A DNA stretch of 64,000 bases from Pezicula radicicola. Taxonomy: Eukaryota; Ascomycota; Leotiomycetes; Helotiales; Dermateaceae. The stretch lies in assembly GCA_003008705.1 (NCBI GenBank), contig PDUO01000013.1, forward strand, positions 454,702 through 518,701, read 5' to 3'. The notes under the pieces were generated by a model that worked only from the letters and a program-made list of their open reading frames with translations, had not been told where the DNA came from and made no database searches. How positions within the stretch are numbered: position 1 is the stretch's first letter; each line of letters opens with the position of its first letter. Of the stretch, positions 12,841 through 23,340 are shown piece by piece. A program made the position numbers and the translations under genes.

Positions 12841-12968
12841 ACCGTGATGTGGATAAACTTCGGCTAAACATCTGGGACGCGGGATTGGATTTTCGATTTT
12901 CATCACCTGAAATGCATGGTCCTCATCTTGAATGCACTCAGCGACAGACATTTCAATTTTCCAAATCA

Positions 12969-13193
12969 TCATGCTCCACCAAAGTAAAAAACTGCCAGTG
13001 TTGCCCAAATCTCTTCACAGACAGTAGGATCTTCTAGATCGTGAAGACGCACAAGGTCTACAAGTGCTGGATCGACCGGATTGAAGAGCATCAAATCTCT
13101 ATACCAATGATGGGATTGCTTGAGAGTGAGATCCACTCCGTGGTTAAAAGGGGCCTTTCGGGATATCCAATCTAAATATTGGCACAGAAGCAT
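12969..13193 (-). CDS. Small orphan ORF, possible gene fragment
   Basis: A 74-codon minus-strand ORF beginning MLLCQYLDWISRKAPF and ending WATLAVFYFGGA. The frame stays open upstream to about 13310 (HATPSTYVQHLGGTGSWRAIITLALRKPLETH), giving a coding-like stretch of roughly 110 codons without a proper start. I do not recognise the family. It may be a small gene, a 3' exon whose 5' part has been lost, or a pseudogene remnant squeezed between CENP-Q and the divergent DUF2855 gene. Confidence 0.3.
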   Translation of the reverse strand: MLLCQYLDWISRKAPFNHGVDLTLKQSHHWYRDLMLFNPVDPALVDLVRLHDLEDPTVCEEIWATLAVFYFGGA

Positions 13194-13369
13194 ATGCGTC
13201 TCTAAAGGCTTCCTCAGCGCAAGTGTAATGATTGCCCTCCAAGAACCTGTGCCTCCAAGGTGCTGTACGTACGTACTTGGAGTTGCATGGCCCAGGTCAA
13301 TACGGCCGTATTACTCTGCTTACTGTAGGTGATCTGGCGATCCCTCTATAATCCCTCTGTATAAAGCAT

Positions 13370-14911
13370 ATGCTTGTATTAGCGTGTTCCTCTCAATCCA
13401 GTTTCCCATTCTCCATTCACTTTTTTAAAAAAAAAAAGGCTCGTCTTATTCCCCAAATCCAAGTGCTCTCTAGACAAAACTACGAAGACCAACATATTGT
13501 TGCTCTTCCAGATGCTCTCCCTCTGCCCCCTCTCGCACCATCATCTTTACGCATTGAGTCCTCAATCATCTCCTTAACCACGAACAATCTTACCTATGCT
13601 CGCGTCGGGCATCTGCTAGGGTGGTGGGACGTTCATCCTTTACCATCGTCTATACCATCAGCCTTCGAAGATCCGAAGAAGTACGGAAGAATCTCAGCAT
13701 GGGGTTACGGTGTGGTAACTGTAAGTCTCAAGTTCTAGGAACAAATTTACCCCTTCAGGTTCAATCACTCCGTCTTGTTTTGAGCAACTGTCTTGATTTG
13801 GGTACCTTGCTCCTAAATCATGTTTAAGTTACTCCCGATATTATTTAAAACGTGTAAGCTAACCCGGGGTTTCTGACTATAGGAAAGCACAGTTTCGGAA
13901 GACTCCGGTATAGTCGTGGGCATGCGGGTTTGGGGATATTTGCCCATCGGCACCCTCCCAGTGGATATGAAAGTTGAAATCAATAAGAATGTCCCGCAGC
14001 AGTTCTTTGAAGTTAGTCCTCATAGAGCAAACTTGATGCCAATCTACAATCGATACACTTGGTACCCAGCGTTGAACCCAGCTCAAGAAGCCGAGCAGAA
14101 AGAAAGCGAAGGCTATGACGCCCTTTCCCGGATTCTTTTTGCAACTGGACACTTGATGAATCGATTTGTCTTTGCCTATCGTCCTAACGAGCGCGTGCAT
14201 CCATCAAAAGCAATAGCACAGGCTGATAAGGATTCTGATGGAGGCTGGAGTGCGGAGGATGCGCATATTGGCAATGATACTACAGTTCTACTTTTCGCCG
14301 CTAGTGGGAAAACAGCCCTTGGATTTGCCCATCAGTTGAAGAATGGGAGACCCGAGAGCAGCACTCCTCGAAAGGTAGTAGCTGTTGGATCGGATGTATC
14401 CAGAGCTTTCACGGAGGGTACTGGACTCTACGATGACGTTCTGGATTACAATGAAGATGCACAGGATGGTCTTGGAGCGAAGTTGGGATTAGACAACAAC
14501 TCCAAAGTCGTAATAGTAGACTTTGGTGCAAGAGGTCACTCGGCCGACCGATGGGCCGAAAAGTTACGAGGCACATGCAAGAAGTTACAAATATTTACAG
14601 TAGGGGGGGAGGTTGTAGCAGACAGTCCAGAAGTGACGATGCAGAAATTTATGAATAGGATGAAGACTGAGAGGATACAGATCAATGCCTCTGACATGAG
14701 ATCATCGGCTATGGTCAAGATTGGAGAAAAGAGACATTTTGACGAGGTTTCGGAAGAGTGGCATGCATTCAAGAAGAACGGTGGTGTGAAGGGCTTGAGG
14801 CTGGTGTGGGGTCATGGGATGGATGATGTAGGTAAGGGATGGGAAAGACTTTGCAAAGGAGAGGTTGGGCCCACTGAGGGTTTGGTATATGAGCTGCCAA
14901 CGACCATTTAA
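13370..14911 (+). CDS. DUF2855 family protein (quinone-oxidoreductase-like)
   Basis: Two exons (13370-13720 and 13883-14911) join in frame at GYGVVT|ESTVSED and encode about 459 residues. Conserved blocks include ISLTTNNLTYARVG, LGWWDVHP, GRISAWGYG, RVWGYLPIG, MPIYNRYTWYP and a Rossmann-like region (VLLFAASGKTALGFAHQL, VVAVGSDVSRAF). This matches DUF2855, an uncharacterised fungal and bacterial family distantly related to zinc-independent quinone oxidoreductases; the reaction is unknown. The start is doubtful. The ATG at 13370 lies only about 10 bp after a TATAAA-like word and is followed by an 11-A run, and no other in-frame ATG precedes the conserved region, so an upstream exon is possible. 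The single intron belongs to the repeated intron family described separately. Confidence 0.8.
13721..13882 (+). repeat. Introner-like intron, copy A (in DUF2855 gene)
   Basis: A 162-bp GT-AG intron. From about 13819 its 3' part reads TCATGTTTAAGTTACTCCCG, then a stretch with GCTAACCC as branch site, GGGGTTTCTGACTATAG at the end. It aligns by eye with the 3' halves of the two long introns of mug190 but is more diverged. It is about three times longer than typical introns in this window. Confidence 0.6.
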
Positions 14912-15143
14912 GAGATCGCTTAGGCCATTGTAGGCGAGGCAAAGTAGCTTGAAGTCTGTTTCCAAAGCATAAGGCACTTGGCTTACGAGTAGTTCTGATA
15001 AAGTCACTGTCATTAAAATGCTGCCTCTGGGTATTTGGCACTGTGTTGCCTTGTGTTGCCTTGTGTAATACGCAGTCGGAGATAAAAGTTTCTCACAGCT
15101 GATTCCCCTATCTTATGCTGAAAGCTCTGTAGTAGACCATTAG

Positions 15144-17121
15144 TTAGTCCTTCAAATTATGGAAGCGCGCATGCGCAGCCATAGCAAAAACAGGCATTAC
15201 AGCACCACATTCCTGGCACCTCTCGCAATCTTCATCGTCCTCTTCTTCCTCCTCCCAGCAACCATTTTCATCCACTGTATTCTGAGTAGGATAGATGTCA
15301 TCCTCGGGGCCTGCTATCATTTGATCCTTATCAGCTTCACCGCGAGCACTTCGCTCTGCTGGGATTTCATCTGGCTCGCTCGGCAATTGGGTGCTAACTT
15401 TCGATGCAGATCTATCAGGAGGGACGTCTCTATCCTCTATCTTCCACTCCTTCAAGACATCTTCCTGCCTCTTAAACATCCTCCCAATGTCGCGACTTTT
15501 TCCAGAACTGTCCTCAGTAGCTGATTCCACCATGTTCGTTACACCAATATTTATGAGACTCAGATTCCATCCTCCTTTCTGGGGATGTAGTTGTCGAAAC
15601 AACGCAAGAAGCGTCGTCTGGATAAGCTTCTCAACTATCGAGTCTATATTATCCTTCAAACTGAACACAAAACTTGGTAGCGGGCAGGATCGTGATATCC
15701 GGTTGAAGCTGCGTGTTCTCGTACCATCGGCGTTCGGGGGCCGCCCAGGTCTTGTCGAGAGGCGTATTGTCTTTGGGTGAGCGCTCCACCGTTTGGTTGT
15801 GCCCGAATTCTGATCTCCGTCGTCCTCGAGTAAGTCTATGTGCATCCTCTTAACGAGGCTAGTTGCTAAGATCCGCAGCTCTTTCATCACCTGTGGCATT
15901 GAGTCAAGCCGCATGTATGAATCTTCGATGCTAATTTGAGTTGGTACTTTTTGCATTTCCTTCACCTCGGTAGCATCTACACCATTAATGAGTCCCCAGA
16001 TTTTACCGCCTATTCCACGCTCTGCACCAGGACCTCCAAGGATCCTTTCAAGTGTCTCTGGACCCATGCCAGGAAATAGTCGAGCATCACGAACCTTTAC
16101 AGCTTCTTTGGTTTCCCCATAAACAAGACCAGTATCAAAGTCGGCAGGACGTGATAAAACATGATTGCGTATCTTATTGGCAATCTTGAAACCAATTCCA
16201 GGGACTTTGCCAATATCATGGGAGTCCATGAAAGCGGTTATATTACTTTCCTGTCCATCTTCTCCGGCTTCGTAAGGACGGAGAAGTGTTGTTTGGGCTT
16301 TGGGCTTGTTCACATTCCCAACAAGTTTACTGAGTAACTTATTCGTTGAGATACCAACTGTGGAAGTGTAGCCTTTCTGCTCTTCTAAGCTGAGTCTCAA
16401 ATGCCTTGCAAAGTGAGAACCCAGGATAAGAGCCATTTTTAGAGGGTCGGCATTATGTCCCACGGAACTGGAAATAGATGCCTCCTCGGTTGGAGTTGCA
16501 GGATAGCCATGCCCGGCTAGCTGAGTAGCATCGAAGGAAAACCCAATAGCCGGGTCATCACGACTTGTTACGAAGAAAGAATGAGATAAATCGTTTGGGT
16601 TCAAAAGGGCCAGGTTGGCTTCCACGATGTCCGAAACATCCATGAAGACTTCGTCGAATCCGAGCCTCTCTACTTTGCCACTCCACGTGAAGGTCTTGAG
16701 AAAAAAGTAGAGAGTCTTGGAGGCATCGCGAAATCGATTTAACTCCTCGCCGAGGACAATGACCACGTCTGGACATATCTTCTTCGCTTCCGTGATGAGC
16801 ATTAGCTTGCGTAAGCCTCTACGGCGAGCTTCATAGTTCACGGTGACCAGTATCTGCTTTTGCTGGACTCCCAGAGGCAGCGACTTGAGCGCAGGATTCT
16901 CTTGTTCGAATACGCTCGCATAGAAACAATCATAGTCCTTATTTAAGTCAGATTTTGGTCAAGACGATGATCAAGAGGATGGGTTGCGCGCGCAGTGGAG
17001 GCTGAGGTGGTGAGGGCCTAGGAGAGAGGCTTACGAAGTGGATAATACAGCTGATCCTCCCGCCTTTTTTAGGTCCTTTTAGAACCTTCACGCTCGGCTC
17101 TGATGCTCTCTTTTCGGACAT
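15144..17121 (-). CDS. DNA polymerase iota-type Y-family translesion polymerase
   Basis: Two exons (17035-17121 and 15144-16937) give about 626 residues. The palm/fingers start SCIIHFDYDCFYASVFEQEN and continue VNYEARRRGLRKLMLITEAKK, with catalytic acids in DYDCFYAS and in ERLGFDEVFMDVS. This form of the SxDE motif is typical of fungal polymerase iota rather than eta. A helix-hairpin-helix-like segment (IGKVPGIGFKIANKI) and a little-finger domain follow. The C-terminus carries an acidic run and CQECGAVMPVFAMAAHARFH, a C-x2-C-x11-H-x3-H pattern of a UBZ3-type ubiquitin-binding zinc finger, which would recruit the enzyme to ubiquitinated PCNA. MSEKRA at 17121 is the preferred start; an ATG 15 bp upstream is in frame. 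Confidence 0.88.
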
Positions 17122-18110
17122 GGTGAGCAAAGGCAAAGAAAGAATGGTAACGACTTCATCCTCGTCGCTGTCAATTTGCCACGAGATGAAGGTGGAGTCT
17201 AAAAGGAAGAGGTTTAAGTTAGAGTGAAACCAAGAGCCTCTGTGAGAGTCAGTGTTGTGACGAAAGGATACGGCGAGGATAAGGTAAAAAAAGGTGGGGG
17301 GGGTAAAAAACGCGTACGAAGTAACGAAGTAGCGAAGTAGCGAAAGGTCGGGGAGTTATTCGAAACGCAATATGGCTATTTCGGGTGAAGTGCCAAGAGT
17401 CTATGCACAGATGCGACTGTCACTATTCAGACACCCCACCTGGTCCTATGTACGATTAGCGGAGTGAGACGCCGCGGCTAATCGACCTAAATGGCATCCT
17501 GTGCATACCCACACGCCTCGTTTTACTCCTACCCTACTCCACCGCTCGTCAGAGAATTCGACTCGTTCGTTGGGTGCACTTCGTACGGAGAACTGCACCC
17601 ACTGTAGCTATTTCGGTCGCCAGCCACTCAGTGGCAGTCAGTGCCCCCTCGACGATTAACGCCTAGACCAAGCCAATTATGGTGGCTCGGGTGGCACCTA
17701 TGGTGGGGTTGGACGCCTTAAAAAAGTTCCCTTTAACGTGCAGTGTCACTCTGCATATCCCTGTGGTTCGGCGCTTCAGCTTTCGCAAGTACTAATTAAA
17801 ACGACTTCCTATCCTATCCTCAGATATCCCTCCCAAGTTCTCATCACATCGCGTCTGTTGTCTTGTCACCTGCATTAGATAAAGTTGTCCCGCTTCGTCG
17901 GCGCTTCTCCACAGAAATCGACAATAATAGGACCAGCATCAAAAAACCGCCCTTTCTACATATTAAATAAACCCCGCCATCTCTTGAAGTTTATCCTTAT
18001 TCCTTCTTGGTGATAACTACTACCACGGCATCTCCTAATCCGTTACACCACCCCGCCATCATACCTACCTATAGTACGGAAGTACTGCAACGGGACACAT
18101 AACAAGACAG
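17122..18110. other. Divergent intergenic region with CGAAGTA tandem words
   Basis: About 1 kb between the divergent polymerase iota gene and the gene at 18.1 kb. It contains a small tandem tract at 17312-17344 (GTACGAAGTA followed by three CGAAGTA-like units) and GC-richer sequence with no ORF of note. It is likely to hold both promoters. Confidence 0.5.
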
Positions 18111-19421
18111 TTGCTTGCTGGTCACTCAACTGTTTCTCCCCACTTCCTCCTCAACAGTCCTCAACCCCAATATACCACGCCTAAGATGATGCTTGCGCCT
18201 ACGAGGTATTGCTCATCAGCCATGTCGTTTCCCACACCTTCACCTTCCTCATCACCAAACTCACGGGCTTCTCCTCCCAAACGTCCGAGGCTGTCACTTC
18301 AGATAAAAGCGCCTACTGTAGCACAGACTCTGGGCAAGTCGAGTACAGCACTCAAGGCCGACATCGATCCATCCTCTCCAACAGCATTCAACACACTCTC
18401 GAATGCATACGCCGTCGCCATCGAGAATTCTTCACCAATAACCGCAAAGCCTTCATCATCCATAGATTCAAGGCCAAGCGCAAACCCGAGATCAACACCG
18501 CTCCGACTCCAAACCTCATTAAGCTCGGAAGACGAGTACATCCATCCATCACAGCGAACCCAGACACCAGGGCCCTTCTCGATTGCCTACCCAGACACAC
18601 CAAGCACAGCCTTCCCAAACTCTACACCAGAGACTGCTCAGCCCGAGGCGCAGAAAACGGGCAGTGCTCCATACACATTCACGCCCCCACAATCGGCAGG
18701 GTCTACGGACAGAACTGTTCCAAGGATATTTACATTCGCGGCACAAACATCCGACAAACCATCACCCAGCTCACCACGCACCCCGCGGCGACGTGCGACA
18801 ATTAGCAGTCTTTACCAAGCTGCGCCTTATACTCATCCTCGAAGCCTGCGCAGTATTCTTCGCAACTCGCCTCTCCCACCACGCAGTACAGTAACGCCTG
18901 CCACACCACGTACTTCGATGCGACTGGCAAATCGGGGCGCAAAAAGAGTAGGATATAATGATCCGTTAACACAAACGATCACAACAAATAAATACACATC
19001 GAGTCATATCGACCTGCTTGCGGAAGACGAATTGCCGACTCCAGGTGCAGATGATGTTGAAACAACGCTGGATTTAACCATGGCATATACAGGCGACGAG
19101 ACGAGAGATGGTGGGCAGACGCCGGGACCATTCGAGGAGATGCGAAGACGAATGGCCGGATTAGGAGCAGACAGTGATCCCGAGACTCCTGCCACGAAAA
19201 AGCGCAAGAGGAAAGAAAAGAAGAGAAATTGGACTTGGACCATTGGACAGGGAGATGATGACGAACCAGACCCGATTGTGGGAACCCCGAGGACGCCCGC
19301 CACGGCCCTGAAAGACGAGCCGATACCAGCGACTACTGGTTTATGGCGTGGTTCTTCCGTATCTTCAGACTCTGAGATGGAATCAGTCGATGAGAGGCCA
19401 ACCACTTCTCAATCGCTCTAG
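18111..19421 (+). CDS. Uncharacterised Pro/Ser/Thr-rich nuclear-looking protein
   Basis: Intronless ORF of 436 codons. The first in-frame ATG is at 18111, and ATGs at 18186 and the one opening MSFPTPSPSSSP are alternative starts closer to a conserved-looking N-terminus. The protein is rich in SP/TP dipeptides (possible proline-directed phosphorylation sites). It contains PPKRPRLSLQIK (basic, NLS-like), RSILRNSPLPPRSTVTPATP, a block RLANRGAKRVGYNDPLTQ followed by TNKYTSSHIDLLAEDELP, and a strong basic cluster KKRKRKEKKRNWTWTIG near the C-terminus. No enzymatic domain is seen. Similar proteins are, to my memory, conserved in filamentous ascomycetes without a known function. Some antisense and alternate frames are also open here because of the skewed composition. 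Confidence 0.7.
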   Translation: MLAGHSTVSPHFLLNSPQPQYTTPKMMLAPTRYCSSAMSFPTPSPSSSPNSRASPPKRPRLSLQIKAPTVAQTLGKSSTALKADIDPSSPTAFNTLSNAYAVAIENSSPITAKPSSSIDSRPSANPRSTPLRLQTSLSSEDEYIHPSQRTQTPGPFSIAYPDTPSTAFPNSTPETAQPEAQKTGSAPYTFTPPQSAGSTDRTVPRIFTFAAQTSDKPSPSSPRTPRRRATISSLYQAAPYTHPRSLRSILRNSPLPPRSTVTPATPRTSMRLANRGAKRVGYNDPLTQTITTNKYTSSHIDLLAEDELPTPGADDVETTLDLTMAYTGDETRDGGQTPGPFEEMRRRMAGLGADSDPETPATKKRKRKEKKRNWTWTIGQGDDDEPDPIVGTPRTPATALKDEPIPATTGLWRGSSVSSDSEMESVDERPTTSQSL

Positions 19422-20776
19422 TTCAGACTACGAGTAGTATAAATCCTGCCCAGATGATACAGGACACATGTTCCTCGAGGTTTACTCAAACCGAGTCCAA
19501 AGGGACATATCGCGCACAAAAGCGCTCCCAAGAAATTGCGGAAAGAAATTTTCGTCGTTTGCTGCTTGACTACAGGCCAAACGGAAAGATAATGCTGCTC
19601 ACAAAGCTAGGAAAGCGATGGAAATTGTACAAGTACCGGTTCTGGCAAAGGACGTTCTATGAAAAGAAATATTCCGCCACGAACACAAACTATTGTTTGA
19701 GGATGGCCTGACAGGCTTCCGCATGTATAATATATATATAAATATAAATATCTGGCATGCCAGAGACATGGTAGCTAAAAAAAGCAGCCGAATAAATATA
19801 TTCAGAAGAATCTTCAACACTTCCATGACAACACTTGTGACTTATGGACAAATTGATAAAATGCAAGCTGAGTACGAGGGTTCTTTTCTTTACTGTAGCA
19901 GATTAATAAATAACTTGCGAAGAGACGAACCACTTGAATTGGAGCGTTTCATAGGCCCGGCGAATCTTTGCCAGCAACGATTCCAAATCCCATATTCTCT
20001 TCGTTGCTCCTCCCAGCACATTAATGTAGAACTTTCTCGCTTCTGTAATGAACTTGCCCAAGGGCTGGGCCCCGTCTTAATGAACTTGATGCTCAGTCCC
20101 CGCAGGCACAACCAGTAAATCCCCAGGCTTAAACATCCTGAACCTTTCCAGCAACATATAATAGTCAGAGTTTGATCACGAACATGTGTCTCATTACACA
20201 TATTTCCACCCACTGGCAGTACCATCAAGAATACTCGCGAGAAATAACCTGTCTAGAAAACCTTACGAAATTCTGGGATGGTGCTGGCGATTTGAGAGAA
20301 TTTCGTTATTGGTTGGCTTTTCTTGGTATGCTGGCATGACGCGGATGTGTTGTTTCGTGCGAGATTTGGTAAAGACATCGTTTCTTGTGGAGCGGGTGGT
20401 TCGGAGTTGAGCGTGGCATTCGTACTGTGTAGGACGACGGTGTACAGGTGTTTGAGGCTTGAGTTAAGAAGACCAAAAATACTTGAAAATTATGTGCTTA
20501 CCCCTTGACTACTTGGACAAGGAAATATAACTATTTTAGGATGGTGAAGTCTTTTGATATCCGCACACGTCCTTGACGCTCATATCCCGGGCGGTGTTTG
20601 TTCTGAAAATTCGTCCCGAGTTCTTTTGGGATTGAGCTCAACTTGGCTTGGGATAAAATCTGCTGCAAGGCTGATATTTTCTCTTGGCACTCGGATTATC
20701 ATTGTCGCGCCCGAAATCACATTTGTAGTGGTTCGATGACGGTTTCTACCCTCCCAAGCACCGCTTCAATAATACA
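19422..20776. other. Intergenic region between the SP/TP-rich gene and COX11
   Basis: Apart from the possible cupin relic at 19894-20165, no supported gene is visible. It contains an AT-rich patch with a TATATATAAATATAAATAT run at 19730-19752. Confidence 0.45.
19894..20165 (-). pseudogene. Possible cupin-like relic with one internal stop
   Basis: One minus-strand frame reads YYMLLERFRMFKPGDLLVVP, AGTEHQVH, then a TAA, then DGAQPLGKFITEARKFYIN, VLGGATKRIWDLESLLAKI and RRAYETLQFKWFVSSQVIY. GDLLVVPAGTEHQV is typical of a cupin beta-strand motif (G-x5-P-x-G-x2-H). A single stop interrupts about 87 otherwise open codons, and no start or complete domain is visible. A further open stretch upstream (MPAYQEKPTNNEILSNRQHH at about 20260-20340) could be its 5' exon. 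The cupin assignment rests on one short motif. Confidence 0.35.
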
Positions 20777-21721
20777 ATGAACAGTCTTTCTAGAGCTCTT
20801 TCGAGCTTGGGTAGTAAAAATGGAGCTTGGAAATGCTCGTCTTGTGCGAGAGCCAGTCGCCAGCAACCGAAAACACCGTTCTTTAAACCCTCAATGAGGA
20901 GAAATATCTCAAATACTTCGAAACCTAGGCAATCTGCGGTACCTTCATATGCGGAAAAGAGAGCACCGTTCAAGGAAAAGAACCTGTCAACTATGTACGT
21001 GTTTTGTTCATAGCTTTGAATGTAAGCTGATGGTCGAAGGTACTATATTTTGGCGACAATTCTCGGAACAGTCGCCTTCTCTTATGGCTCCGTGCCTATG
21101 TACAAGATGGTATGTTGCCATTGACTCGGAATTTGAAGACAATTGAGTAACACTTATATCTATAGATCTGCCAAACTACAGGGTGGGGAGGTCAACCCAT
21201 CAAAGCCCCAGGACACGGCGGACCAGCAGGTACCGACCCCTCCGAACGCCTCCAGCCTGTGACAAGTGCAAAACGAATTCGCATAACCTTCAATGGATCC
21301 GTCTCCGACGTGCTGCCCTGGAAGTTCACTCCCCAGCAGCGAGAAGTCCGGGTGCTTCCTGGCGAGACCGCCCTGGCATTCTATACCGCGACGAACAAGT
21401 CGGACGATGATATTATTGGGGTAGCAACATATAGTGTGACGCCGGGACAGGTAGCACCATATTTCAGCAAGATTCAATGCTTTTGTTTTGAGGAACAGAG
21501 GTTGAATGCTGGGGAGACGGTGGATATGCCGGTTTTCTTCTACATTGATCCTGATTTCGTCAATGATCCTAATATGAAGGGTATTGAGCAGGTCACGCTG
21601 AGTTATACATTCTTCAGTAAGTCGTCGGTTTTAATATCTGTGGGTGATATTGTGCTAATTATGTTCAGAGGCTAGATATGATAAAAACGGACATCTGAAG
21701 CCAACGCCAGAGGGTATGTAG
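20777..21721 (+). CDS. cox11: COX11, copper chaperone for cytochrome c oxidase assembly
   Basis: Four exons (20777-20994, 21040-21109, 21166-21616, 21669-21721) encode about 263 residues. A basic mitochondrial presequence (MNSLSRALSSLGSKNGAWK, then RRNISNTSKPRQS) precedes one membrane segment (YYILATILGTVAFSYGSVPMYKMICQTTGWGG). A copper-binding intermembrane-space domain follows with the signature FSKIQCFCFEEQ, in which CFC binds Cu(I), and DMPVFFYIDPDF. COX11 delivers copper to the CuB site of Cox1 in the inner membrane. Length and motif order are normal for the family. The protein ends RYDKNGHLKPTPEGM. Confidence 0.96.
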
Positions 21722-22155
21722 TTGTAACTGTAAGTTTATTATTGTGGGTAAGTATACATATGCATGTGGCGGAGTTCTGTCATATGGAGTTCTGGGATGC
21801 AATACAGCACTATTCGTTTGTGTCAATAGATACTCCCTATTCACTCTTTCAAGTTTCATAATCTTAAGAACATTTGAAGGACGAATGCCTATCTGTTACT
21901 GCTGCTCTATACCGACGAGCTATTAAATCGCTTAATTCATGGATCCGTCCTCGAATCCATAGTTCTTGGCAAAGTAGCTTATCTGATTTGAGTAATGTAC
22001 TTGACTTGAGTGTCTACTCAACGTAAATAATTCCCGGTTCGGTAAGGAAATCATAAAATCTAAGCGGTCCACGACTCGTCGGCATTGCTCCAGCAGTGCA
22101 GTGCCAGCTCCTCTACGAAATAATATTTCTCTATTAGGACACGACGCCATTCATC
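21722..22155. other. Convergent intergenic spacer
   Basis: About 430 bp between the 3' ends of cox11 and the deacetylase gene. Nothing recognisable apart from presumed 3' UTRs. Confidence 0.5.
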
Positions 22156-23340
22156 CTATGAGCAGAAGACCTTCTTCCCTAAGATCCATGTTTCCTTCAC
22201 CACACAATCGTCTTCAAGAATCACAAAGTCAGCTCGTCTACCAACTTCTAGTTTCCCTCTATGACCCAAATCCATTGCCGATGCTACATTCTCCGTTACA
22301 CACATGACTGCCTCCTCAATACCTATTTCAGCCCATTTCATTAAGTTCTGCACGCACTCATTCAGCCCAATACAAGTTCCCACAAGGGTGTCTGTATTCT
22401 CAATAGTAACTTTATTCCCAGCTTTGACTTGGTTGAAGGGAATCTGGGAATGACCTGGGTAAATGCCATCCGGAAGTCCAGATAGTTCAATGCTGTCAGT
22501 GATGAGGATGCATTTGGCTGGCGAGCAGCGGTAGGCGAGAGCAACGATATTCGGATGGAGATGGATTGAATCTGCTATAAGCGAGAAATATGGACAAGAG
22601 ATTGATTTGCTGGAAATCAATCCTACCAAGCCTGGTTCTCGATGGTGCAGTGGATTCATTGCGTTGAATGTATGCGTCAAGAGGTTTGCACCCTCTCTCA
22701 TACCCTCGAGGCCTTCATCATATGTTGCAGCGCTATGTCCCATGGATACTGGAATGTTGTATCCCTCCCTCAACCTCTTAATTAGCTGCGGTGCTCCTGG
22801 TAGTTCTGGAGCTAGCGTCACGACTCTAACAGAAGTTATGAGGTTCTCCTTTCCATAGACATCTTCCGGAGTTGCGGTGGAAGGGATGTGCATGTTCGCA
22901 GCATCATGGGCACCTTTCTTTGCGGGGCAAAGATAAGGTCCTTCAACATGAGCACCTAGAACGGACGCTGCCTCTGGGAAATCCACTGGCGTGAGAAGGG
23001 GCAGGACTGTCTTGAATACGGCGGCTGTGACGGTTGGTACCGTGGGATAGAAGCCTGTAACCCCTGTTGAGGGTAAGTATTCTGCGAGTTTCTTGATTCC
23101 AGCTTTGTAGGAAGAGCTGTCTTCAAAACGGGCAAAGTGGAATCCTAGAGCTCCATTTATCTGTAACTCGATGAATCCAGGAGCAACGATGGCGTTGTTG
23201 AGGTTTATTATTTCGGTATCTGGTGGAAGTCGCTCGTTTGGTATGATATAACCTGTTGTTGAGTCGATGGTGAAGGATGAAGAGATAAGTGAACCGGATA
23301 TGCACAGTCTACAGTTTTGAAATTGTATGGCTGAAGCCAT
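22156..23340 (-). CDS. N-acetylglucosamine-6-phosphate deacetylase
   Basis: Intronless ORF of 394 codons, amidohydrolase fold. Visible family motifs are APGFIELQINGALGFHF, TGFYPTVPT, LGAHVEGPYLCPAKKGAHD (metal-binding H-x-E-G-P), PVSMGHSAATYDEGLEGM, LLTHTFNAMNPLHHREPG, FSLIADSIHLHP, and KCILITDSIELSGLPDG with the catalytic Asp. The C-terminus has the typical GKLEVGRRADFVILEDD. The enzyme removes acetate from GlcNAc-6-phosphate during chitin/GlcNAc catabolism and produces glucosamine-6-phosphate. In many fungi it is clustered with other GlcNAc-use genes, but no such neighbours are seen here. Confidence 0.95.
   Translation of the reverse strand: MASAIQFQNCRLCISGSLISSSFTIDSTTGYIIPNERLPPDTEIINLNNAIVAPGFIELQINGALGFHFARFEDSSSYKAGIKKLAEYLPSTGVTGFYPTVPTVTAAVFKTVLPLLTPVDFPEAASVLGAHVEGPYLCPAKKGAHDAANMHIPSTATPEDVYGKENLITSVRVVTLAPELPGAPQLIKRLREGYNIPVSMGHSAATYDEGLEGMREGANLLTHTFNAMNPLHHREPGLVGLISSKSISCPYFSLIADSIHLHPNIVALAYRCSPAKCILITDSIELSGLPDGIYPGHSQIPFNQVKAGNKVTIENTDTLVGTCIGLNECVQNLMKWAEIGIEEAVMCVTENVASAMDLGHRGKLEVGRRADFVILEDDCVVKETWILGKKVFCS

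Noticed and set aside
18209..18805. 198-codon plus-strand ORF overlapping the SP/TP-rich gene
   Set aside because: It lies in another frame of a longer ORF with better features; skewed Pro/Ser codon composition keeps several frames open.
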